This document shows positions 29,609 through 37,500 of a stretch of 37,500 nucleotides of DNA, piece by piece. The stretch lies in the NCBI GenBank assembly GCA_031835245.1, contig JAVKOQ010000425.1, positions 1 through 37,500 of the forward strand. The letters run 5' to 3'. The position numbers and the translations under genes were made by a program. The DNA is from Balamuthia mandrillaris (lineage: Eukaryota > Discosea > Longamoebia > Balamuthiidae). The notes below the pieces were generated by a model that ran no database searches, was not told the origin of the DNA, and was given only the letters and a program-made list of their open reading frames with translations. Position 1 is the first letter of the stretch. Each line of letters begins with the position of its first letter.

Positions 29609-30707
29609 AACTACAGAGTTAAATAAACAGACAGTGAAGAATTCCTGTTCAATGGCTCGGGAAACTTATAGTAGAAGATGTCCTTGTATTCAAGGGCTAG
29701 CTTTAAAAGCTGTGCTTTTTACCTAATATCCAGGTCAGTGTCATTCATAAGCTCTCTCCAGCTTGTTATTACCTCATCCTCAATAGGAAGCTCCACTAGG
29801 TAGATAATATCCACAAGATTTTGGGTCTCCTTTGTGACTATAGTGTATATTGGTCATCATCAAAGTCACTAGATGAACCTTCCACAGGTTTGCTCTCAGC
29901 AAAAAGTAACCAATGTCATCATATTTCCAAAATATCCCAGCCAATAAGAAGGTCATGCAGCATCAGATCATTCTCTGCTAAGACAACAATAGTTGTCTTG
30001 ACATTCTTATGAGTAAGTATCTGAAAATGAAGAGTAATATAACTCTTCAGCTTCACTTTATGGTCAGTGGCACTTCTTCATATATCCCTGTTATATAAGC
30101 TCATAACCAACTTTCACTCCTTTAGGTAGGAGTGTTTGCTGAATAAAGCTATTGGTAGCACAGAAGTCCAGTGTGGCCTTGATTGTCCTTTGTGTCCTAC
30201 AAAGCACTACCAAAAGTGTCCTTCTTACTTTGGTTTCCTTTCTTTCTTCTTCTTTGCTGAAAGATGAAGAGCTGGACCCAGAGCCAAGATTATTATATTG
30301 CAATTCTTTGTTTTCAACTTTTGATTAAGATGATTAATGCAGTCAGACAAAGAAAAAGTGTAGCTTGTTTGTTTGACCAAGAGCTTATTGTAATTTGCTT
30401 GACTTACATAAAGCTCAAAGAGGGCCTAGTTTATGAAATATAGCCTGTCTATAGAAAGAGCTGTAGTAATAGGGGAAGGGGTGCCAAAAGCTGAAAAATA
30501 GCACTACTAGAAAGTGAACTGTTCTAAGTACCAAAAGAAGGTATTATACTGATCTGTAGCAAAGTTCCTAACAACTGATAAACACTAACTCAATGAACAT
30601 AAGGAAAGACCTTTAATAGAATGAAAAGAAGAAATATATATATATATATATATACATAAGAAAAGCTAGGAATAAGTATTATGGAAAAGTAGTATAATAA
30701 TACTTAC

Positions 30708-30875
30708 AACACTCTCCCCAATACCTCCAAATTTTCTTGCCCTTTTTATTTTCCCCTTTTCCTCATGACACATTCAAAACACACACTTTGGTTCATACCC
30801 CTTTTTTTGTGAATAAACCCAGAGTTGCTTAGGTGCCGTCCTTTTCTTGATTCACAGGGTTATTCCCTATCAACA
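30708..30875 (+). repeat. LTR2 fragment
   Basis: Matches the downstream 80 percent of LTR2 in plus sense and ends at the normal border CCTATCAACA. CpG-poor. Confidence 0.75.
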
Positions 30876-30894
30876 AAAGGCATAGGATTTGTGA

Positions 30895-31134
30895 AGAGCT
30901 ATAAGGATAAAAAAGCTGTAACATTGTGATATTGACTTTCAAACCAATAAGTATTGCTATTATCCTGAAAGTAGAAAAGGATATCACATGGTATGATCTC
31001 AGTATAATTGATACAATGGTATCAACCAACCAATCAATCAATGGAATCTCTAAGTATTGAGTTAGTTACTCAAGATAAGGAGAAATGGAGAAAAAGGAGA
31101 GAATAATAGAATTAAAAGAGAGAAATTGAACACA
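30895..31134. repeat. Unassigned dispersed repeat R6, copy 2
   Basis: Similar to 20771-21016 over almost its whole length; it stops directly at LTR3 (31135). No open frame. Confidence 0.5.
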
Positions 31135-31443
31135 TGTTGTAAAATAAGAACGGGAATGATAGCAAAGACAAAGTAAGTACAAGACCCAAACTTAATTTAC
31201 TAAGGTAAAGAGTACAAGTAAAGTGTTTTGTTGTAAGTTGTGCCAAGAGGAAAGAAGAAGAAACAAGGAAAGGCAGTATATAAACTAGAAGAAAGATCCA
31301 TAAAAGAACAAAGCATAAAATGGAAAGGGGAGAGAAAAGGTAACATCAAGAAAGGAGAAGGGGAAGATGAGAGGTTTTCTCAGGTCGACAGCAGAAGGAG
31401 AACTTGGCAGAAAGAAGAGCTACTATGTTGGAGTTTTCCAACA
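31135..31443 (-). repeat. LTR3, 3' LTR of the family-3 element
   Basis: TGTTGTAAAATAAG to TTTTCCAACA on plus. Its position after the integrase and chromodomain assigns LTR3 to family 3. Confidence 0.8.
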
Positions 31444-32376
31444 TCACCCCTTTTTGAACGAAGCTACTTCCAATAGGCATTGACAGGTCGAAGGTCATCA
31501 AAGTTCTTCACTGGAATCCAGAGGTCATACTTGGGAGAAAAACCTTTCCATCTGACCTTGTATTCCGGTGATTGGTGGGTCCACAATGGTCCAGCACCTT
31601 GCTAACTTTGTAGGACTTGGAGGAGTCGTCATCATCATCAGACTCAGAATTAACATTATCAGATCCATCAGGGTTGGCTTGAGATTCCATATCAGTCTTA
31701 TCAGGAAGAACTGGAATAGAGGATAGAAGTATTGAGGAACCAGAGAGAAGAGAGGAATTAGCTTGAAAAGAGTAGAAGGGATATGATCTTCCAACTCATT
31801 GTCAGTAACAGCCACTAGTATGTAGGCACCACTCTTGGTTTTGCATTTGATGGAGTCACTTGACTTGAATTCCACCAAGGAAACAGAAGAGTCATGTGCT
31901 ACAGACATGATCTGGTTGTAGAGGTCAGTTGCATCAAAAGCAGCAGGCCAGACAACAGAATGCAACTTGGCAATCTGTGCAAGGCGGTCAGCCTCTGGAC
32001 TGAGATCAGATTCCATGTTGGAATAGTCACTTGGAAGGTTGACAGGGCGTCCAAGAAAGAGCTCAAAAGGCGTCGATTTATGCCTGGAAGTCAGCCTTTG
32101 ATTAATCATGAATTGGGCAGCTGGAAAGAAGGTGGACCAGTGGCTCCAATCAGAAGAGACCAGCTTCATAAGGGCAGACTTGACAAGCTTGACATGGGCC
32201 TCAGCAGCACCATTGGCTCGTGGGTGGTAGGCGGCAATAAATCTATGGTCAAAGCCAGAAATAGCTTTGATATTAGCCATGGTTTTATTGATGAACTCAG
32301 AGCTGTTGTCAGACTGTACAATCTTGAGAAAGCCAAAATCGTATATGACCCTGTAGAAGGCACTGGTGGCTGCATT
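31135..32376 (-). mobile_element. Family-3 Ty3/gypsy element, 3' part with LTR3
   Basis: The minus strand holds the second half of the integrase core (KIVQSDNSSEFINKTM, HRFIAAYHPRANGAAEAHVK), the host-site region (WSTFFPAAQFMINQRL, TPFELFLGRPVNLP), a chromodomain trace (SKVLDHCGPTNHR) and then the 3' LTR3 (31135-31443, 309 bp), with a polypurine tract AAAAAGGGGTGA just before it. Upstream parts of the element are not in the window. Incomplete, few breaks in what is present. Confidence 0.8.
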
Positions 32377-32838
32377 CTCCTCCTCCTCCTTTTCCAATCT
32401 TCTTGTGATTGGGATGTTTACTACAATTGCTCCAAGAGTTCTATTCTCCTCCTTGCATTTTTTTTTCTCATTTCTTCCAACTGAACCAATACAGCAAGAG
32501 AGAGAGAGAGAAGGGCGGCAGGATAGAAGGACGGGCTTCCAAAATGGCACAACAATCATCAGCCTCCACTTCGTCCTTCTCTTCAGCCTCCTGTCCATTC
32601 TTCTTCTTGTTCTTCTTCTTGTTCTTCTTTTTCTTTTTCTTCTTCGTTTACTACTACCACCACCACTGCTACAACGACTTTGTTAGCTGCAAAGGATGTA
32701 GGAGGACTGATTGATGTTCTTCCAGACGAATTGTTTGGTCCACATTTTTTCAATGTTGCCCTATTACAGCATGTTGGAATGTTGTGTTGCTTCTTTACTT
32801 GAGCCAAGGTTTAGATGACGTTTCATTTGGCTCAAGTT
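32377..32838 (+). pseudogene. Possible host-gene 5' fragment (Ser/Thr-rich, weak F-box-like start)
   Basis: Between two retroelement pieces lies sequence with host-gene flavour. An ATG at 32544 starts MAQQSSASTSSFSSASCP, then the reading meets a TTC-rich microsatellite (about 32598-32646); in the next frame a Ser/Thr run leads to TTTLLAAKDVGGLIDVLPDELF (ending about 32735), where the LPDELF motif recalls the start of an F-box. That frame stops at 32800-32802. A change of repeat number could explain the frame switch. A (GA)n run lies at about 32498-32512. Whether it was captured by an element or cut apart by one cannot be told. Confidence 0.35.
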
Positions 32839-33176
32839 TGTAGATGCACCTTTCAGCATCAAGCACGTTCAGGCTGTCATGTCCTGCTTCATCGTAGCCA
32901 CCCTTTCCCTCCTGATTAACATCTCCTCCCACTACGTGGATAACATCTTGGTCTTAACCAAATCCTCTTTGCTGAAACAGCACATCAGTGACATCATCAA
33001 GGTCACTGATGCCCTCACTGTTGCAGGCCTCCGCCTCCGCCTCAAGAAATGCCAGTTTGGATATACTTGAGTGCGACTCCTTGGTCATATTGTATCAAGA
33101 GATGGCTGCCTACCTGACCTAGAGAAAATCTCTACTTTTTCTACTCTACCTACTCCCACCACAGGCAAACAAATAC
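32839..33176 (+). mobile_element. Family-2 reverse transcriptase fossil
   Basis: The plus strand matches the family-2 RT at about 24990-25320 (HVQAVMSCFIVATLSLLINI, SSHYVDNILVLTKSS, LKKCQFGYT). Only this part is present. Broken. Confidence 0.7.
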
Positions 33177-33305
33177 AGGTGATTTAAACAAAAACTAACA
33201 TTGTGAATATTGTAAAAAAGAGTGGGATTGACAAAACCCTAGGTCAAGTTATAACATCTTCTTCTTTTTGTTTTTTAAATATGTTAGTTTTTGTTTAAAT
33301 CACCT
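33177..33305. mobile_element. Short element with perfect 25-bp inverted repeats (MITE-like)
   Basis: 33177-33201 (AGGTGATTTAAAC...ACTAACAT) is the exact reverse complement of 33281-33305; the loop is 79 bp without coding capacity. Perfect arms in otherwise decayed DNA suggest recent origin. No target duplication is evident, so it could also be a snap-back rearrangement. The loop contains GTGGGATTGACAAAACCCT, similar to sequence at about 21095-21115. Confidence 0.55.
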
Positions 33306-33405
33306 TTCTCTTTAAACACCTTTTGTTTTCTAGTTCTTCTTTTTGAATAATATGTTTTGATCCTATTTATTTGTGTTATTTATACTTTTTAATACTCTTT
33401 TATAA
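33306..33405 (+). repeat. LTR5-like fragment
   Basis: Resembles the reverse complement of about 27995-28090 (CTTTTTGAATAATATGTTTTG, then TATTTGTGTTATT). Partial, decayed. Confidence 0.4.
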
Positions 33406-34388
33406 TACTTATAAAGCTGAAATAAAAATTAAGGTAAAGTGAGATCTATTATTGGTAGAAAGATTGTAGCCCCGCAGACGTTATATGAAAGTCTATTGGG
33501 TAGAAATACAGAAATTTCAATCAAATACCTCAAAAATCGAACTTCTATTGGTAGATGGCCTATGTCTACCCTTGTGTCCACTACCCCGTCGTTTCATCGC
33601 ACTTTCCTTTTTAAAAGAGTTGTGTCTAGCCCTAACCTACACTTTTTGCTTTATTTCTGTCTACATTCTCTCTTCTCTTCTCTTCTCTTCTCTTCCTTCC
33701 ACTCTTTCTCATTTTTCCATTTCTCCCTCTCCCTGTCTCTCTGTCTCGCTGTCTCTCTGTCTCTCTCTTTCCTCTTATGACATAGTCACCATTTTGGATG
33801 AATTCTTTGTTTATTTTTACTTTTTTTTTTTTTTTTTGCTGCCCGCCACTTCAGCTTTCCTGCACAGAAAGAAAGCACAAGACAAGAGAGGCGAAGCCCA
33901 AGAACATGGCGCCTCTTCTGTGCTCTTGAACCCCATGTCTTGGCTCCTTTCCATTGCAGTTCTGCTATTTGGGCTGACAACAAGGATGCAGAGTACCACA
34001 ACAGCGCTATTTCACACTCATCTCAAAACAAAAGGGCAAGCAGAAGACAACAACCCGCCACCATCCAGCTTCAGGAGTAAAGAGGGGGCATGGGGAGCTA
34101 AGTAAAGGTCCATGCACACAGTACCCAAACCGCCACCACCACTTAATGCATTGACACCCACCCGTATGAATAAACCTCTCCTCACCCCCTCCACTAGACA
34201 GTCTTGCGTTGCCATCTCCACTCACGTCTAATGTAAGGTCAAAGTGCTAATAGATGCTGTGGCACACTGTCACCCTGCAGAGAAGGAGAAACAATACATA
34301 AGAAGAGCAGTAGGAGTTACTGTCACTGCTGCTGAGGCCACCTCGGTGGCTGCAGGAGTTGCTGCTGCTGCTGCTGCTGCTGCTACTG
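33406..34388. other. Non-coding stretch with pyrimidine repeats
   Basis: Three similar motifs CTATT-(ATT)GG-TAGA lie near 33448, 33493 and 33543 (inverted CCAAT cores). Then come a (TTCTC)n run (about 33668-33692), a CTGTCTCT-rich tract (about 33735-33775), a T-run (about 33822-33838) and mixed sequence. Long open frames here are low complexity and not convincing as genes. A GCT microsatellite (about 34353-34391) closes the stretch. Confidence 0.4.
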
Positions 34389-34391
34389 CTA
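34353..34391 (-). repeat. GCT/CAG microsatellite at the end of the transposase frame
   Basis: On the minus strand the transposase frame ends ...GGQ, TAG, CAG, TAG and then about eight CAG codons. The stops look like altered CAG units, so a polyglutamine tail may once have been coded. Confidence 0.6.
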
Positions 34392-35045
34392 CTGCCCACC
34401 AAGCTGTTCCAGGAACTGCAGGAAGTTGTTCACTGTCTCCTCTCGCCGGTTGCCAAGGCAAAGTCGAAGCTGGGGATAGTTACCCTTCACACGCCGCATG
34501 TGGTCCTTCATGTGCTTCACAGTGAGGCGCTTGCCAGACAGCAGGACAAAGCCATAGCGCTGCTGCAGGAAGTCTTGAATGGGCTTCTCCCTGTGATCAT
34601 CTTGTTGACAGCGTTGGTTCCATGCTCGCGTGCTTTCTTGTTGCTCCAAGCGACCTTCGTAGTGAGTTCGGGTGATTTCAGCACGGGAAGGCGTTTTGTC
34701 CAGCAAATTTCTGGCCTGAGTGTGAGTTTTGAACCGTGCCGCAAAGCGCTGGAATAAAGCTGGCAGCTTGAACTTGGGGAGGTCAGGAAGGGCGTGGAGC
34801 TTCACCACTGCTTGCATGATGGGCGCTCTCATGAGGCGGTTGTCACGCCAAAGGTGGTTGACCATGCTGAAGATGGTTTCTCCAGAGCGATTAGTCGGAC
34901 AAAAGGCAGCAAGGTTCTCCGCCAGCAGGTCCATTGTAGCAGCATCCATCATCATCATTGCCTGCTGTTCTTCTTGCTCCTGCAACTCCTCTTCTGTTTC
35001 CTTTTGTTTCTCCGCCTCGTATACCGCCTCCACTTGACTCGGTGT

Positions 35046-35183
35046 TGTGATAAGGCCGGTAGGGGAACAACCTAATGGACACCAACTCGATGGATGTCGG
35101 GAAAAGACCTTTAATAAAATGATAAGAAGAAATATATATACAAGGAGAGATAGGGATAGGTATTATGGGAGAGTGGTATAACA
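35046..35183 (-). repeat. Solo LTR1 with target duplication GTGT
   Basis: 138 bp, same borders as 8821-8958 and very similar, flanked by perfect GTGT at 35042-35045 and 35184-35187. It lies in exon 3 of the transposase pseudogene, whose reading (ETYSLT, then PSQVEAVYE) continues in frame on the other side, so the insertion is recent relative to the gene. Confidence 0.9.
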
Positions 35184-36371
35184 GTGTTAAGCTGTAGGTT
35201 TCCCATTCGTCCTCCTCTTCTTCCTCTCTCATTTCCATGAACTGTCCTGCATGCTTGTAGAGCATAAACAGAGCGCTGGAGATGAACTCCTTGGCCAGCA
35301 GCGCTTGCAGATCTCTGTCATCTCCTGGAGCCGTCCAAGACTGTGTAGCAAAGTTTTCCATTGTTGGTAGAACCTCGCTTGACAGCAATGGCGAAGCATA
35401 GCTCTGCGCAGGACAGGCAAAGCACTGTTTCAGCATCAACGGATTGGAGGCCAAGGCCAAGAGATGGTGCTGCAGCAACCGAAAGTCATGAAGATAAGGA
35501 AGAAGTTCTCAGTGATGATTACCAATGTGCATCAACGGCAACAACACTTGGCTTTTAAAAAGATGATGAAATAAGAACTAAGAAAAACACAAGCAAGGGA
35601 AAAACAAAAATAAATAAATATGCATACCTTAAGCCACAAACAAGAACTTTGCGCATTGCCACAGCAAGAGAGTTGCCAAACAATCCTGTCTGGATTTCAT
35701 CAGCAAAGGCATGCTCACCCACTTTTTTCTCAAGGAAACAATGCAAAAGCTCTTCATGATCCTCCACAAAGCGTGCCATGAGAGCATAGGATGCATAGCG
35801 TGTCTTTGAGGCTTTTGGGATGGCCCTTCTCTTGTGAGAGACCAAGTTAGGGTTGAGTTCCTTTTCATGCTCCACAAAGCCCATCCAATCAGCATTCCAA
35901 AGGCCACGCAACAAACAAGAGAGCTTCTTCAAAGCCGTGGTAACACCATTGCTCTCATTGACAGCAGCAGCCACATGTTCTTCATTTTCCTCCATTGCAT
36001 TGGCTTGAAGTAGGTCAGCAGCACCCCACCCAGTTGCAAGCTTGTTTGTACAGCGGAGGAATTCATTAAGAATCAAGGCAGCAATGTGATCATCGCAACC
36101 TTTGACCAGCAGCGGTGTGAAAGGAGGCTTTGGTGTGGATTCTTGCTCCCATAGCTGTCTCCACCATTCATTGAGCAAGTGCCCAAGGCCACCAATCCTT
36201 CCAGAATTGGAGCTGGTGAGATCAAATGTTATGGAACGGAATTCCCAAAGCTTAATAGCAGAAAGGCCTTGTTCTAATCCCTTTTGGTTTAGCTCTTTAA
36301 TAAAAAGAGTAGCACAATAAGAGTAAACAACAACAAAGAGAAAAAAAGAGAACGGAGAGATAAAGAGAATA

Positions 36372-36394
36372 AAGAGAGAGAGAGAGAGAGAGAG
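36372..36394. repeat. (GA)n microsatellite in the transposase intron
   Basis: An uninterrupted GA run, a pyrimidine tract on the coding strand, inside the 36428-36295 intron. Confidence 0.7.
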
Positions 36395-37134
36395 AAAGGA
36401 GGCAAACAGGAAGAGAGACGTTAAGTACCTGCTAAAGTATTTTCAATGTAGCCAAGCATGTTTTCAGAAGTGTGAGAAATAACCTCTATAACAGCAGCAG
36501 GGTAGAGAACAAAGCCAAGCTTAGGGTGAGAGCTGGCAAATTCAATCTCCACAAAAGACCAGCCATTCACTTTGGAAGACTCATCAATGCCTACCCATAG
36601 GTCTTTGGACTCTACCAACAGACGAATCATAGCATAGTCAGCCAAGATCCCACCCTCCACAGTAGCTTGGTGGATGGTATCCGCAGAAGGTTGATGAACA
36701 GAAATGCCATGGCAAGCAAGGACCGCTTTGTAAGCTTTGGCACCAGCCTCTGCGCTGGTCAAGCATTGAGCTCGTAGCATTGCAAAGCAGGCACGCTCAT
36801 TGTCTGGGAAGGCCTTGTAGTTGGCTCAAGAGCGGTGGCGAGAGGGCTGCTCAGGTGGGCTTGAAGGAACCTCCATGGAAGGCGGCTGCTCCTCTTCCAA
36901 CTCAGGCTCTTGCTTATGTGCAACATACCCCATAGTCTCCGCTGCCATCTGTTGCTGTTGTTCCAGTAGCCGTCATTGACATTCTTCATTGTGCTTCCTG
37001 GCAGCATAGTGGCGCTTGCACCCATTGAAATCCTTTTGGTTGGATAAGCAAGTGTAGCACCAACCTTTGTAGTGTGGCGTGAAACGTTTTTTGCAGTTCT
37101 TACACAAAACTTGTGGGCGTCGTTGTCAGGGCAT

Positions 37135-37500
37135 GGTTTGCTTGGAACACTGTTGTTTGTTTGTTTGTTCATGTAGTTTGTTGAGCGAAAAGAAAAAGGA
37201 ATAGCTGCCTGTGGTAACCCTAATCAATTTATTCGAGGAATAATTTCGAACTAATGAAATTCCTATTACTAAGCCAATAGTAAATCAAAGCATTTGGGTC
37301 AATAGCAATGATGGTGGGGCTACAGTAGAAAGATACCTGATGCTTTTAGTTTTTATCAAAGTTCCTTGGAAACATATATTATAGGTAGAATATGATATAA
37401 GTGTTGTCAATTCAAGGAAATCAAGCACTTTAATATGAAGATTATTTTGTTTTTTATTATTGGAGTTTATCATTTTTTAATTATCAAAAAATGATGAACT
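37135..37500. other. AT-rich flank upstream of the transposase pseudogene
   Basis: No gene seen. A 9-bp hairpin (TCATTTTTT / AAAAAATGA with a 7-base loop) lies at about 37469-37493. The transposon end should be here or beyond, but no terminal repeat pairs with the other side. Confidence 0.3.

Larger units (their letters stand above)
27922..30705 (-). mobile_element. Family-1 relic, right part, with nested insertions and a decayed LTR1
   Basis: Stretches match the main family-1 copy in order: RT (27922-28920, with gaps), protease (about 29640-30225), gag (about 30225-30560) and LTR1 (about 30583-30705, with an expanded AT run at about 30635-30656). Inserted in it are LTR5 (27988-28249), LTR3 (28387-28670) and a family-4 fragment (28922-29608). 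It is nearly free of CpG. Broken, many breaks, old. Confidence 0.7.
34389..37134 (-). pseudogene. hAT-like transposase gene with N-terminal zinc motifs, interrupted by a solo LTR1
   Basis: Exon 1 (37134-36429) codes two zinc motifs, C-x2-C-x11-C-x2-C (CKNC...CYTC) and C-x2-H-x5-H-x3-C, a Gln/Glu-rich linker, then the first catalytic block LWVGIDESSKVNGW. A 134-bp intron with matching phase (36428-36295, GT-AG) leads to exon 2 (36294-35628) with ITFDLTSSNSGRIGGLGHLLNEW, GCDDHIAALILNEFL and KTRYASYALMARF, which fit the second Asp, the C-x-x-H and the TRW-like blocks of hAT proteins. A donor at 35627 and uncertain acceptor lead to exon 3 (about 35507-34389), which has LPYLHDFRLLQHHL, a Glu-rich stretch, and a variant dimerisation core (CPTNRSGETIFSMVNHLWRDNRL) with a basic C-terminal extension. 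In-frame TGA at 37128, 36975 and 36828 (5' ends on minus) and an exon-3 frame that does not fit the donor by one base mark it as decayed. Terminal repeats were not found. Confidence 0.55.

Noticed and set aside
33485-34105. 206-residue plus-strand open frame
   Set aside because: Mostly Phe/Ser/Leu from pyrimidine repeats, with no domain or start context; treated as non-coding.
1-37500. CRISPR arrays, rRNA genes, bacterial operons
   Set aside because: No regularly spaced short repeats, no rRNA-like sequence, and introns plus chromodomain elements show eukaryotic nuclear DNA.

Overview
The window is nuclear eukaryotic DNA: GT-AG introns of about 60-135 bp, chromodomain-bearing Ty3/gypsy (chromovirus-like) retroelements of at least three and probably four families, a LINE 3' end and two hAT-type DNA transposon relics. 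Gene style (short introns, low-complexity Ser/Lys/Gln tails, an N-myristoylated LRR protein, an adaptin/coatomer-type small subunit) would suit a free-living protist such as an amoebozoan. That assignment is inference only; no rRNA or other marker gene is present.

Layout. 1-2240 is the only clear single-copy host DNA. It holds a divergent pair: an LRR protein with a myristoylation signal (minus strand, running off the left edge) and a complete five-exon longin-fold small subunit of the AP-sigma / COPI-zeta type (plus strand). From about 2745 to 33400 the window is a nest of retroelement debris. I number the LTR families: LTR1 (138 bp, TGTGATAAGG...TATAACA on plus), LTR2 (about 200 bp), LTR3 (about 284-309 bp), LTR4 (236 bp) and LTR5 (about 262 bp). 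The main units are a LINE 3' end (3752-4586); a well-kept but incomplete family-1 element (4587-8958); scrambled family-1 relics (8959-10455); a family-4 element between two LTR4 copies (11387-16972) carrying two solo LTR2 insertions; an incomplete family-2 copy (17172-18208); a hAT relic (18841-19377); a family-2 element between two LTR2 copies (22786-27921) sitting inside a family-1 relic that spans about 22116-30705; the 3' part of a family-3 element (31135-32376); a possible host-gene fragment (32377-32838); and a perfect 25-bp inverted-repeat element (33177-33305). 34389-37134 is a large decayed hAT-like transposase gene with two N-terminal zinc motifs, split by a solo LTR1.

How it fits together. 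Most elements lie inside other elements, and 4-bp target duplications at several solo LTRs give a relative order of insertion. Old copies are poor in CpG while the younger ones keep it, which suggests cytosine methylation and deamination. Apart from the divergent host pair I see no cooperating gene set. The most unusual signals are the T7-8 tract where a primer-binding site is expected in families 2 and 4 (family 1 has a normal tRNA-type site), the uniform 4-bp duplications across LTR families, the fold-back LTR4, the fresh-looking perfect inverted-repeat element, and the zinc-motif hAT-like transposase whose three N-terminal in-frame stops are all TGA.
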